64,000 nucleotides of DNA from contig JABTTW010000001.1 of assembly GCA_015075745.1 (NCBI GenBank), forward strand, positions 682,001-746,000. Direction: 5' to 3'. The notes under the pieces are model-generated. The model worked only from the letters and a program-made list of their open reading frames with translations. It had not been told where the DNA came from and ran no database searches. Origin of the DNA: Planctomycetia bacterium (GTDB lineage: Bacteria; Planctomycetota; Phycisphaerae; UBA1845; UTPLA1). The translations under genes were made by a program, and so were the position numbers. Shown in pieces: positions 1-8,254 of the stretch (position 1 is its first letter; each line of letters starts with the position of its first letter).

Positions 1-1
1 G

Positions 2-91
2 GCGTCGGCGACCGTCGCGGCCGGCGCCGCGTGGATCGGCATCATTCTCCTGCTGACGGGAATCTGGCGATCCGACAAAAAAAAGAACTGA
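2..91 (+). CDS. 3' end of a membrane protein gene (partial)
   Basis: The window opens inside an open frame that ends at TGA 89-91. The visible 29 residues contain one hydrophobic stretch (AAWIGIILLLTGIW) followed by a short basic tail ending in lysines and asparagine. That is the usual look of a C-terminal transmembrane helix with a positively charged cytoplasmic end. The rest lies upstream of the window, so no family can be named. Confidence 0.5.
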   Translation, partial: ASATVAAGAAWIGIILLLTGIWRSDKKKN

Positions 92-250
92 GGACAACTC
101 GCCCACATATCGCGAATTGGCATCGTCCGGGTCACACTTTAAGACCGAAAACAAGTCCTTTTGCCTTGTTCCTGGGGCCCAATCGGCCTATCATCATGTA
201 TCAATCTTAACTGCCCAACGAAGCCCAGCCTGAACCTCGGGAGCGAATCC

Positions 251-2278
251 ATGCAGTATTCTCGCCTGTCTTTCTCTATCTGCACTTGCGTCCTGTTGGC
301 CGTTGCCGCGATCGCCAATGCTCAACCGGCCTTTCTCAGCTCGGCCCAGGTCGCCGCGCCGCGCCGAACCCTTGAAGAGACCGCTGTTCGCAGTCGCACA
401 GTCGATGTCAACTTCGCCGTGCTGCACGGCATGACCGATATGACCGACCGCCGCCTGCGCTTCGACCTGTTCGACGATGTATCGCCCGTCGGGGCGCTGA
501 CGCGCCGGGAAATCCGCTCCGCCGATAGTTACACCTGGACCGGCCAGTTCGAGAACATCCCCGGATCAAGCTTCTACCTGGTCGTCCATCACGACGTCAT
601 CTGCGCACGCATCGATCTGGATAACGGCGGCGTCTTTGAGATTCGCTCGATCCCCGGCGGACTGCATGAAGTCGTCGAACTGGATCCATCAGCGTTCAAG
701 CCTTGCGGAACGGGCAAACAGCACGCGATCCCACATCAGGCCGCGGAATTGACCGAACAGCCATCGAGCCCCGGCGATCCACGGGGGGCCTCGCCGCGCG
801 TCGATGACGGTTCGGAAATCGACGTGCTCGGCATGTACACCACCACCGCCAAGAACGCCGCCGGTGGAACCAACGGCATCGAGTCGCTGCTGATCCTCTC
901 GATCAGCGTCACCAACGGCGCCTATTCGTCCAGCCAGATCAATCCGCGACTTCGCCTGGTCCACATGGCCGAGACGAACTACCCCGAAACCGGCAACGCC
1001 GGCCTCGACCTGGGACGCTTCTCGGGAACCTCCGATGGATTCATCGATGAAGTCCACTCGCTCCGCAATACGCATGGCGCCGACCTGTGCGCCCTCATCG
1101 TAAACAGCTCGGACAACTGCGGCATCGCCTATCTGATGACGTCGCTGTCCTCCGGCTTCCAGACGCTTGCGTTTAGTGTCACGCTGCGGACCTGTGCTGC
1201 GGCCAACCTGACCCTTGCCCACGAGCTGGGCCACAACCAGGGCTGCCAGCACGATCGCGACAACGCCGACACCGGCATCTATCCATACGCCTACGGCCAC
1301 CGTTTCAACGCCCCGGACCTCAAGCGCACAATCATGTCCTACGAGCCCGGCTCACGGGTGAACTATTTTTCGAATCCCAACGTGCTGTTCAACGGCGTGC
1401 CGACCGGCGTCCCGATCGGTCAGCCGCTCGAAGCGCACAACGCGCAGACCATCAACAACACGGCGCTGACCATTTCGCAATTTCGCGAGTCGATTCCCGT
1501 CATAGAAGATCTTGATCCGCCGCAGCCCGATCCGCTCTCCTTCGACAGCCCGCCGGCGGCGCTCGATTCGACCAGCATCACCATGACCGCGGCCGGTACG
1601 ATCGACGCGAGCCTGCCGGTGCAGCATTTCTTTGAAGAGACGACGGGCAACCCCGGCGGCACAACCAGCGGCTGGCAGAATCCGAACTCGTACGTCGATT
1701 TCGGCCTCACGCCCAACACGCAATACTGCTACCGCGTGAAGGCCCGTGACAGCAACGGCGTGCCGAATGAGGGCGCCTATTCGCCCGCCGCCTGCACTGC
1801 CAGCCACATTCAAACGCCGATCGGCATGGCTTTTTCGAGCGTAGAGTTTACAACGGCCCAGGTGACGGCGACCGGGGCGTTTACCAATCTCAACGTCGGC
1901 ATGTCCGGCATCTACTTCGATGTCGATCCGCCCGGCGCGTACGGCGGCGCATTCACCTGGCAGCCGAGCAACACATCCATGTTGACCGGCCTGCTTGCGG
2001 GGCAGAGCTACACGGTCCGCGCCAAGGCCCGCAACCAGGACGGCATCGAGACGCCTTACGGTGGATCCGTCGTGATTGATACGATCCCGCTCTTCGGCGA
2101 CTGCAACGCCGACGGCATGGTGGACGTCGACGGCGATGTCCCCTGCTTCGTGGATGCGCTATTGGGAATCGACAATCCGCCCGGCGCGATCATCCGCAGC
2201 GACCTGAACTTCGACGGCTTCACCGACGGTCTGGACATGCCGGAGATGGTCTTCTGCCTGACCTTCGGGTGTAATTAG
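251..2278 (+). CDS. secreted reprolysin-like zinc metalloprotease with fibronectin-type and dockerin-like C-terminal regions
   Basis: Secreted protease of about 675 residues. I chose the ATG at 251 because it starts directly before a classical signal peptide (MQYSRLSFSICTCVLLAVAA, cleavage near AIANA-QP); the frame itself is open from 161. The zinc site HELGHNQGCQHD begins near residue 324 and follows HExxHxxGxxHD of the M12B/reprolysin clan. A Met-turn candidate (TIMSYEPG) lies about 45 residues later. Two fibronectin-III-like segments follow (residues about 430-600). The last 60 residues (DCNADGMVDVDGDVP... LNFDGFTDGLDMPE) look like a pair of dockerin/EF-hand Ca-binding loops, common at the ends of planctomycete exoproteins. 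The substrate is unknown. The gene stands alone upstream of tRNA-Leu. Confidence 0.85.
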   Translation: MQYSRLSFSICTCVLLAVAAIANAQPAFLSSAQVAAPRRTLEETAVRSRTVDVNFAVLHGMTDMTDRRLRFDLFDDVSPVGALTRREIRSADSYTWTGQFENIPGSSFYLVVHHDVICARIDLDNGGVFEIRSIPGGLHEVVELDPSAFKPCGTGKQHAIPHQAAELTEQPSSPGDPRGASPRVDDGSEIDVLGMYTTTAKNAAGGTNGIESLLILSISVTNGAYSSSQINPRLRLVHMAETNYPETGNAGLDLGRFSGTSDGFIDEVHSLRNTHGADLCALIVNSSDNCGIAYLMTSLSSGFQTLAFSVTLRTCAAANLTLAHELGHNQGCQHDRDNADTGIYPYAYGHRFNAPDLKRTIMSYEPGSRVNYFSNPNVLFNGVPTGVPIGQPLEAHNAQTINNTALTISQFRESIPVIEDLDPPQPDPLSFDSPPAALDSTSITMTAAGTIDASLPVQHFFEETTGNPGGTTSGWQNPNSYVDFGLTPNTQYCYRVKARDSNGVPNEGAYSPAACTASHIQTPIGMAFSSVEFTTAQVTATGAFTNLNVGMSGIYFDVDPPGAYGGAFTWQPSNTSMLTGLLAGQSYTVRAKARNQDGIETPYGGSVVIDTIPLFGDCNADGMVDVDGDVPCFVDALLGIDNPPGAIIRSDLNFDGFTDGLDMPEMVFCLTFGCN

Positions 2279-2433
2279 ACGCGGCTCGATTCATCACGAA
2301 ATGTCGAATTCATTCGGAGGTCCGCCCACCGGCGGCGGCGGTCGCGGATCGCGAAAAAACCCCAATTCGCAGAGTTATTGACGTTCACATCGACGGCTGC
2401 TAGCCTTATCAGGCTCCGCACGATTGACCCCCA

Positions 2434-2522
<89 letters not shown>

Positions 2523-2649
2523 GATTCTTTCCCCGAGAAAGCCAGAAAGTCGTTGAAATCAAAAGCGTTAAGGTCGCAGTTTGGTAAATCGCAAGCTCGA
2601 AACGACCGAAGTGCGGCCCTAGCTCGGATCAGTTTCTTAAGAATCTGTC

Positions 2650-3027
2650 TTAAAGACGGTTGCCGATGAAACCGCTTGAGAATGGCGCCGAATTGACGAT
2701 TACCGTAAGCACGCCGATCATGCTTCCATCAGATTGCAGGGTACCGTCTATTGTAAACAGTGAAGTTCCGAGTGATGTGGTTAGAATCATCGACCAAATC
2801 GCACGACTGCCAGTAATTGTTGCGGGCTGATTGGAAGTAAATAGATTTAACGATCCATCGCAGCCATCATCGACACGCACTATTTGATTATTCATCACGT
2901 CGATACAAGTTAGGCCAAGTCCGGACGTACTTTGAAGCCGCCAAGTTCCGTCAAGGGAAGGTCCCCCATCACACCCGAGCAAGCAAATGAGTAGACAAGA
3001 AACTAGGCCATAGCATTGCCTCGTCAC
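2650..3027 (-). CDS. small putative lipoprotein in the tRNA-Leu island
   Basis: Unrecognised protein of about 125 residues. It has a hydrophobic N-terminal stretch followed by a lipobox-like LLGC, then DGTWRLQSTSG and a beta-rich body (TITGSRAIWSMI, LFTIDGTLQSDGSMIGVLTV) resembling small lipocalin-like or META-type domains. I place the start at GTG 3027, which puts the lipobox cysteine near residue 19. The frame is open up to an ATG at 3129, which would overlap the upstream gene's end and give an unusually long leader. It lies downstream of the TSP3-repeat gene on the same strand, perhaps co-transcribed. Codon use is less G+C-biased than host genes. Confidence 0.5.
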   Translation of the reverse strand: MTRQCYGLVSCLLICLLGCDGGPSLDGTWRLQSTSGLGLTCIDVMNNQIVRVDDGCDGSLNLFTSNQPATITGSRAIWSMILTTSLGTSLFTIDGTLQSDGSMIGVLTVIVNSAPFSSGFIGNRL

Positions 3028-3103
3028 GTTGCTGTTTGAGTTCGAAATTTCCACCACGCTGAATCCTGCTTTGCAAGTGGGTTTTGACTTCCTTCGACAT
3101 AAT

Positions 3104-3994
3104 TCAGGGCAAAACGAGAACAACTTCACAGGCGTTTGTATTCAGCATCTCAAGTGCGAACCCTCGATCGATAATCTCAACTGCATCGCCGACAAACCAA
3201 TCAGCAGTTTCATTAACGTAGAATGTATTGACAAGAAAACTGAACCCAGAAGTCAAAAAGATTCGAATCGAACCGCTTTCGGGCGTCGCTCCCGTAATTA
3301 AGCCACCGCCGATTTCTAGATCGCCCTCGTAGCCGAAGTAACCATGCTGTTTGGTCCGAAGATTCGCAACTACCGCCCCGGTTCGGTTACCTGGAATGGG
3401 TGCGTTTAGTGCAACCACATCGCCATAGAAAAAGCCCAATGGGAAGTCTGATATAATCTGGCCTCGAAGATAAACACCTTTGATGCCTGTCACGGAAACC
3501 CCAATAAAGTCGCTGCAATATAGCTCCGTGACGAGGCCAAGCGTGTTTGGAAGCAGCAAATCAAGGCCAAAGGCGACTTCATCACCATCCAGAATCGTAT
3601 CGCCATCTGTATCAGGATTGAGCGGGTCGCTTGCGAAGTTAGGGTCTAGCTCCAAGCCGTCATCGAGGCCATCCAAGTCGGTGTCTGGCGAATTCGGGTC
3701 GGTACCGACCTCGATAACCTCTTTGTAATCAGAAAGCCAATCAAGGTCTGTGTCCGTGTGACTGGGGTCGGTGTGATAGATCAAAACTTCGTCCCCATCA
3801 CTTAATCCGTCTCCATCCGTATCTGCATTGGTTGAGCTTGTAAAAATCATCAACTCAAATGCGTCACTGAGCCCGTCACCATCAGTGTCGATAGACATCG
3901 CACTGGAGCCTGCCGGAGCCCCTGTCATTTGGCAGTTGCCGCCAAGGACGAAAGGAAGTGCCGCCAACAAGGCCGCTAGCCGTAGTCTTTTCAT
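3104..3994 (-). CDS. calcium-binding TSP type-3 repeat lipoprotein
   Basis: Protein of about 296 residues from ATG 3994. The signal peptide (MKRLRLAALLAALPFVLGGNC) ends in a lipobox-like GGNC, so it is probably an outer-membrane or surface lipoprotein. Residues about 35-150 carry at least five acidic loops of the form DTDGDGLSDxxE, DTDLDGLDDGLE and DTDGDTILDGDE, which is the thrombospondin type-3 Ca-binding repeat. The C-terminal 140 residues are unrecognised. The gene is cargo of the tRNA-Leu island and has lower G+C than the neighbours. A longer frame reaches 4117, but that part has no signal peptide. Confidence 0.75.
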   Translation of the reverse strand: MKRLRLAALLAALPFVLGGNCQMTGAPAGSSAMSIDTDGDGLSDAFELMIFTSSTNADTDGDGLSDGDEVLIYHTDPSHTDTDLDWLSDYKEVIEVGTDPNSPDTDLDGLDDGLELDPNFASDPLNPDTDGDTILDGDEVAFGLDLLLPNTLGLVTELYCSDFIGVSVTGIKGVYLRGQIISDFPLGFFYGDVVALNAPIPGNRTGAVVANLRTKQHGYFGYEGDLEIGGGLITGATPESGSIRIFLTSGFSFLVNTFYVNETADWFVGDAVEIIDRGFALEMLNTNACEVVLVLP

Positions 3995-4178
3995 GCCACG
4001 ATCCCTGAAAGAAATCAGACTTGATTGGCCCATCCGTGGCAGACGGCTCCGAGAGAATTCGTGGAGCCTCCTATACCCCGTAATTATGCGACATGTCGAT
4101 CTGGGATTCAATCTCAACGTGCCATGAAACCGCTCGCTCGGAAGAGTATGCTCGCAGGCATAGTCTGATCGTGGAGCA

Positions 4179-4349
4179 CTATCGCTTATCTAGACCGGGT
4201 AGAATCTCCTCAACGCGATTCAGAATGTCATTCGCTGAAAGCTCGCGAGCAGGCTCTGGTGCCAGTTCCGGTATTTCGTATTCCGGAGGCCACCATAAAT
4301 TGCCGGTTTCGCAAGCGATTACGATTTCCGGCCAATTCGTTGAGGGCCT
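4179..4349 (-). pseudogene. truncated 3' end of a gene at the island's right end
   Basis: Reading leftward from the att repeat, an open frame runs RPSTNWPEIVIACETGN..., through an acidic proline-rich segment (PPEYEIPELAPEPARELS), to NDILNRVEEILPGLDKR and a TAG stop at 4179-4181. It has no start codon of its own because it enters from the att-like repeat. It looks like the C-terminal 50 or so residues of a protein whose 5' part was lost, which supports the idea that the island is a deletion remnant. Family unknown. Confidence 0.35.
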
Positions 4350-4350
4350 A
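4339..4350 (+). repeat. attR-like repeat, first 12 bases (left of the IS)
   Basis: GTTGAGGGCCTA is identical to bases 2465-2476 of tRNA-Leu. Its continuation is displaced to 5595-5640 by the IS630-type insertion at TA 4349-4350. Confidence 0.8.
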
Positions 4351-4378
4351 GTGCTCCGTCATCGTTAGCTTTGCGGGT
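4351..4378 (+). repeat. IS630 left inverted repeat
   Basis: Begins GTGCTCCGTCAT and ends TTTGCGGGT. It matches the complement of 5565-5592 at 22-24 of 28 positions by eye. Confidence 0.85.
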
Positions 4379-4448
4379 TATTTTTGGAAAGGGTCGATGT
4401 TCATGATTGGATGGCCGTGGATGGCCTGTTGATCATGGAGGATCGGCG

Positions 4449-4895
4449 ATGAAACGGTATGTGGTTCGGCTGGAGGCGGTGGAGCGGCGGCGATTAAAGG
4501 AGTTGGTTTCGACGGGCAGGGCGGCGGCCTACAAAATTCGGCACGCGAACATTCTGCTTCAGGCGGATGAATCGAAGTCACGACCGGGCTGGCCCGATAC
4601 GCGGATCGCAGAAGGCCTGGCGGTGTCGGTTCGGAGCATCGAGTACCTGCGGAAGCGGTTTGTAGAGGAAGGATTGGAGGCCTGTTTGGCACCGAAGAAA
4701 CGGCCCTTCCCGCCGGTGGCGCCAAAGTTCGACGGCCGCAAGGAGGCCAAACTTGTGGCCGTGGCCTGCTCGCAGCCGCCGAAGGGATACGAACGTTGGT
4801 CGCTCCGGCTGCTGGCCGACCGGGTGGTGGAATTGAAGATCGTGGACGCGGTGTCCCATGAGACGATCCGGCGTGTTCTTCAAAAAACGAGTTGA
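4449..4895 (+). CDS. IS630 transposase, N-terminal frame (helix-turn-helix part)
   Basis: About 148 residues from ATG 4449, preceded by GGAGG-like bases (ggaggatcggcg). It carries the DNA-binding part of IS630 transposases: LSVSVRSIEYLRKRFVEEGLEACL is the helix-turn-helix region, followed by a linker ending in HETIRRVLQKTS and a stop at 4893-4895. The protein family continues with KNELKPW, which is exactly what the next frame (-1) encodes. A run of six A at 4882-4887 just before the stop could allow -1 slippage to make the full transposase; otherwise the element is frameshifted and dead. Confidence 0.85.
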   Translation: MKRYVVRLEAVERRRLKELVSTGRAAAYKIRHANILLQADESKSRPGWPDTRIAEGLAVSVRSIEYLRKRFVEEGLEACLAPKKRPFPPVAPKFDGRKEAKLVAVACSQPPKGYERWSLRLLADRVVELKIVDAVSHETIRRVLQKTS

Positions 4896-5584
4896 AACCG
4901 TGGCAGAAGAAGATGTGGTGCATTCCGCCGGACCAGGATGCGGCGTTCGTCTGTGCGATGGAAAATGTTCTGGAGGTTTATCACCGGCCCTATGATCCGA
5001 AACGCCCGGTGGTCTGTTTCGATGAGAAGTCCAAGCAACTGGTCTCGGAGGTACGTCGGCCGATGGCGGCGAAGCGGGGTCAGGCGGCGCGGTATGACTA
5101 TGAATACGAGCGCAATGGGACGGCGAATTTGTTTGTCTTCGTGGAGCCGCTCAAAGGTTGGCGGCAGGTGACGGTGACGTCGCGGCGTTGCAAAACCGAC
5201 TTTGCCGGCCAGATGCGGGCGCTGGTGGACCTCCACTACCGCCGTGCGGAGAAGATCACCGTGGTGATGGACAATCTCAACACCCACACCGTGTCGAGCC
5301 TTTATGCCGCCTTCCCTCCAGCCGAGGCAAGACGGCTGATGGACAAGCTGGACGTGGTGCATACGCCCAAGCATGGATCGTGGTTGAATATGGCGGAGAT
5401 CGAGTTCAGCGTGATGGAAAAGCAGGCTCTCAACGGCCGCGTCCCCGATGAAAAGGCCCTAACAAAGCAAGTGAAGGCATGGGAATCAAATCGGAACCAT
5501 CGATCCAAACGAATCAACTGGCAGTTCACCACCGATGATGCCCGCGTGAAGCTCCATCGGCTTTACCCGCAAATTGAAACATGA
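4892..5584 (+). CDS. IS630 transposase, DDE catalytic frame
   Basis: Catalytic half, about 230 residues, in the -1 frame relative to the first part. The RNase-H-like DDE core is visible: CFDEKSKQL (first Asp), VVMDNLNTH (second Asp) and NMAEIEFSVMEKQAL (Glu). The ORF can begin at TTG 4892, but the natural product is more likely a fusion made by frameshifting at the A6 run (-1 reading gives QKNELKPWQKK). All three catalytic residues are present, so the protein would be active if expressed in one chain. Confidence 0.85.
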   Translation: MKPWQKKMWCIPPDQDAAFVCAMENVLEVYHRPYDPKRPVVCFDEKSKQLVSEVRRPMAAKRGQAARYDYEYERNGTANLFVFVEPLKGWRQVTVTSRRCKTDFAGQMRALVDLHYRRAEKITVVMDNLNTHTVSSLYAAFPPAEARRLMDKLDVVHTPKHGSWLNMAEIEFSVMEKQALNGRVPDEKALTKQVKAWESNRNHRSKRINWQFTTDDARVKLHRLYPQIET

Positions 5585-5592
5585 CGGAGTAC
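5565..5592 (-). repeat. IS630 right inverted repeat
   Basis: Complement reads GTACTCCGTCAT... TTTGCGGGT, the partner of 4351-4378. It overlaps the last codons of the transposase. Confidence 0.85.
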
Positions 5593-5594
5593 TA

Positions 5595-5640
5595 GTTTCG
5601 GTTAAACGAAGTGCAGGTTCGACCCCTGTCCCGGGCAGTT
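5595..5640 (+). repeat. attR-like repeat, remaining 46 bases (right of the IS)
   Basis: Identical to 2477-2522, the 3' half of tRNA-Leu and three following bases. Joined to 4339-4350 it restores the full 58-bp repeat. It is a pseudo-tRNA fragment with no acceptor 5' strand. Confidence 0.85.
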
Positions 5641-5771
5641 TCGCTCCTCCGGTTACGTCGCGACCAACCCTCCCAAGACCCGACGCTTCCAAGACTCGAC
5701 GCTCCCCTACCAGGGCAGATCAAAGCTCGCGCATCTCACACCGAACACCGACGGCGATCGACGCGGCCGCT

Positions 5772-6683
5772 TTATAGAGCCTTCCTCGTCTGAAACCGCG
5801 GCGCGATCACTCGTGAAAGGAATTTCACCGAGGAGGTCGTCGTGTGATTGCCAAGGTACCCGTGCGCCAGCCACGAGGGATGCCAGCGAAGCTCGATAAA
5901 GTCCGGCCGGCCGTGGTGATGCCAGCCGACCCAGCCGGCGGCCGGGCCGAAGACGCGATCGGAGCTGCCCAGCAGGCTCGTGCCGATGCCGAGGAACATG
6001 TAGTCGCCCGGACCGCCGACCGAGACGAGTCCTTCCGAGCACTTCGACGCCGCGATCGAGATGTCATAAGCCGGCGAGATGGACGGCGCGAGCAAGACAG
6101 CGGTGCATGCCTTCACGTCGTCCGGCAGCAGCTCCAGCGCCTTAACCACGATGAACGTGCCGCCGGATTGTGAAAGCAGGCAAACCGGCGCGTCGGGGTG
6201 CGCGCGCTTTTGCTCGACGATCTGCCGGGCGACCTCGGCGGCCCAGCGTTTCTGATGTCGCTTGCTCATCAGGTTAATCAGCGAGCGGATGAGCGGCAGG
6301 CCCCCGTTCCAGTCGATGCGTCGAACCGCCCCGCGATAACCCGACTCGAGAACAGCGCAGGCCATCGCGCGGTTGTAGGGGCTGGGGCCTTCGATGCCGC
6401 CGAGCACGAGAGTCAGCCCGCGCGAACGACGGCGCGGCGTGTCCGCGCGGGGCGGAAGCTTCGGGTTCCAGAAGATGCTGGTGATCTCGGCATAGAGACC
6501 GATGAGCGGATCGACAAGCCCGCTCAATGCGCCGACGAGCATGATCGGCGACCAGCGCGCCTCTGCGCCCTGTGGTGCGGCCCTCACGCCCGCGTCATGC
6601 GATTGCCTGCGCGTCATGCTCATCATGGGTATTGTCGGGGGCGTGCCGGAATATTCAAAGCAGAATGGGCACGATTGGTGCAT
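5772..6683 (-). CDS. alpha/beta-hydrolase-fold protein
   Basis: Protein of about 303 residues, probably a serine hydrolase. The nucleophile elbow is LLSQSGGTF (S-x-S-x-G/G type), in the right place after a strand APVCLLS. An earlier strand, GLTLVLGGIEGPSPYN, could supply the oxyanion loop, and late His-rich segments (WVGWHHHGRPDF, AHGYLGNH) could provide the catalytic histidine. A hydrophobic stretch near residues 46-75 may be a membrane anchor. The start is uncertain (ATG 6683 or 6626). It stands just inside the chromosome next to the island's right end. The substrate cannot be inferred. Confidence 0.6.
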   Translation of the reverse strand: MHQSCPFCFEYSGTPPTIPMMSMTRRQSHDAGVRAAPQGAEARWSPIMLVGALSGLVDPLIGLYAEITSIFWNPKLPPRADTPRRRSRGLTLVLGGIEGPSPYNRAMACAVLESGYRGAVRRIDWNGGLPLIRSLINLMSKRHQKRWAAEVARQIVEQKRAHPDAPVCLLSQSGGTFIVVKALELLPDDVKACTAVLLAPSISPAYDISIAASKCSEGLVSVGGPGDYMFLGIGTSLLGSSDRVFGPAAGWVGWHHHGRPDFIELRWHPSWLAHGYLGNHTTTSSVKFLSRVIAPRFQTRKAL

Positions 6684-6701
6684 CGGCAGGGCCGAGATCG
6701 A

Positions 6702-8006
6702 TCACCGGCGGCTTAAGGCGCCAAGAACAGGATCGCGCGGGGATGTTTCAACGGGCCGCATGGTGAACAGCATCTCGTCAGGCATCGTCGCCAGCCGAAG
6801 CGCCAGCGACTCGACGTCGAACGGCTCGCTGGCCGACTGAATCTCATCAATCACTTCCAGCGGGAATCGCACATCGAGGCTCTGGCCGGAGGAGCGGTCG
6901 ACAAAGGTCGTTCGCGTGTCGCCCGCCCGGCTTACCGGCGAGAGTTCCAGATTCAATCGCCCCAGCGTTGCGCCGGTCGCCGCCTGAATCCCATCGGCCA
7001 CTGACGCAAGGCTGACACTCGGCGGACACGCATGCACGACGCGAAGCGCCTCCGTCCCGCGATCGAGACCCAGTTCCGCCAGTGCCGCCGCGCCCGCTCG
7101 ATAACCAAGCACCGCTCCTGGCGTCAGCTCCCCATGAACGCCACGAATAGACCGCAGCTCGTCGGAGATGCGCGAGTCGCCCTGAATGCGAAACGTGAAG
7201 CTCGCCCAGTAGCTCTCCCAGGTAGCCTTGCTCAGATCGGCTAAGGGCCGAATGACGTGGGCTTTGAGAAACGCGTGGCCCGCGCGAGCCAGCGGAAAAG
7301 ATGCGACGCCGTCCTTGTCGGTTTTGGTTTGCACGGCGTAAGCGTGCGCGCCGGCCCCTTCGTACCCCAGCGACACCGGCACGTTGGCCCAGCGGTAGCC
7401 GTCGAGCAGGACCTCGATCTTGACCGTCTGGCCGACCTTCCAAGCACAGGGATTCGTCAGCGGGATGATCTCCAGCCGATGACCCAGCGGCTTTCGGAAT
7501 GACTTGTCGCCCGACTCGGAGGGCTCCACGCTGATGATCGTCTTGCCGAACTTGGTGTACGACTCGACGACCTCGGCCTGCTTGTCATCGCGCGCGGTGA
7601 ACCGCTCGACGGCCGCCTCCGCGCGCTCCTTGCGAATATACGCCTCGAACTTGTCAGGCTTCATGGTGATCAGATTGGGCCGCAGGGCGATGCCAATGAT
7701 GTGCATGCCACCGGTCGTGAGCTTTCGCCGGACCGAGAGCCCCTTGTCCTGCGGGAGGTAGCCGGTGATGTCGGTCCGCTGGTCCGAGGTCAGATCAACA
7801 AACGACGCGACCCGTCCGGGGGCGGTCGCCTTGTCTCCCAGCGGAAATTCCTCGCCGGTCACGAACGAAAGCCAGACCTCGTCGCCCTTGTTGGGCTTGT
7901 TTTGGTCGGTGATAAGCCACGAATCATGGGCGGAGGCCGCCTGCGCGCAACCAAAGAGGCAGACGCAGTTTATGAGACGCAGTAGGTGCTTCTTCTTAGA
8001 ATTCAC
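6702..8006 (-). CDS. DUF4198 periplasmic protein fused to an FmdE-like domain
   Basis: Exported protein of about 434 residues. The start is GTG 8006 (AGAGGG about 9 bases upstream) or GTG 8018. The signal peptide ends AASA-HDSWL; the mature N-terminal His followed by DSW is characteristic of DUF4198 proteins, periplasmic components linked to nickel/cobalt uptake. DUF4198 covers residues about 28-285 with a carboxypeptidase-regulatory-like beta domain (VKIEVLLDGYRWANVPV). The last 140 residues resemble FmdE: GVHGELTPGAVLGYRAG, then ADGIQAATGATLGRLNL, then TTFVDRSSGQSLDVRF. The FmdE His is kept, but two Cys positions read T and A, so metal binding by that domain is doubtful. Confidence 0.7.
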   Translation of the reverse strand: MNSKKKHLLRLINCVCLFGCAQAASAHDSWLITDQNKPNKGDEVWLSFVTGEEFPLGDKATAPGRVASFVDLTSDQRTDITGYLPQDKGLSVRRKLTTGGMHIIGIALRPNLITMKPDKFEAYIRKERAEAAVERFTARDDKQAEVVESYTKFGKTIISVEPSESGDKSFRKPLGHRLEIIPLTNPCAWKVGQTVKIEVLLDGYRWANVPVSLGYEGAGAHAYAVQTKTDKDGVASFPLARAGHAFLKAHVIRPLADLSKATWESYWASFTFRIQGDSRISDELRSIRGVHGELTPGAVLGYRAGAAALAELGLDRGTEALRVVHACPPSVSLASVADGIQAATGATLGRLNLELSPVSRAGDTRTTFVDRSSGQSLDVRFPLEVIDEIQSASEPFDVESLALRLATMPDEMLFTMRPVETSPRDPVLGALSRR

Positions 8007-8185
8007 AGGCCAGGACACCCTCTTGGCGACAATGGACTCTGCGGCTTATATGCCCGGGGCCACGACAGGTCGCAGCTTTTGCCGGTTCGGGCAAGCCGGA
8101 TTTTCCATTCGCCTCCAACCCTATTCGCCCGATGGTGTCCAACGAGGATAGAATTGTTGCCTCGCCCTTTGAAAGGTCTTTGAGC

Positions 8186-8254
8186 ATGAGTTTATTCGAC
8201 TTCATCATTCAATTGATCTTCGCCATTCTGGACCTGGTCTTTTTCTTCGTCTAA
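8186..8254 (+). CDS. candidate 22-residue hydrophobic micropeptide
   Basis: A short frame, ATG 8186 to TAA 8252-8254, encodes a peptide beginning MSLFDFIIQLIFAILD and ending in LVFFFV. It is almost wholly hydrophobic with three acidic/polar residues. GAAAGG lies about 10 bases upstream as a possible ribosome binding site. Such peptides can be membrane micropeptides or type I toxin-like, but chance is possible at this size. It converges with the neighbouring minus-strand gene and abuts its stop. Confidence 0.3.
   Translation: MSLFDFIIQLIFAILDLVFFFV

Larger units (their letters stand above)
2523..4338. mobile_element. small integrase-less genomic island in tRNA-Leu
   Basis: This DNA lies between the two 58-bp att-like repeats. 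It is visibly poorer in G+C than the flanks; one line I counted (2641-2700) is 50%, against well over 60% in neighbouring genes. It holds a lipoprotein gene, a TSP3-repeat protein gene and the 3' end of a third gene, all on the minus strand. No integrase, excisionase or replication gene was found. It is either a deletion remnant of a larger integrative element or a passive element mobilised in trans. Stretches 2523-2649 and 3995-4178 show no gene. Confidence 0.7.
4349..5594 (+). mobile_element. IS630-family insertion sequence
   Basis: Complete element of about 1242 bp (4351-5592) with a TA duplication on each side (4349-4350 and 5593-5594), the target of the IS630/Tc1-mariner group. The ends are 28-nt imperfect inverted repeats beginning GTGCTCCGTCAT (left) and GTACTCCGTCAT (right), both continuing to TTTGCGGGT. 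It encodes a DDE transposase in two overlapping frames. The target was the duplicated tRNA-Leu fragment, so insertion happened after the island arrived. Confidence 0.9.

Noticed and set aside
161-250. Extra 30-residue N-terminus on the metalloprotease
   Set aside because: The signal peptide begins at the ATG 251, and the upstream part would bury it.
4407-4448. Longer start for the IS630 transposase
   Set aside because: The ATG at 4449 follows a GGAGG-like site and matches the family N-terminus; the extra 14 residues do not.
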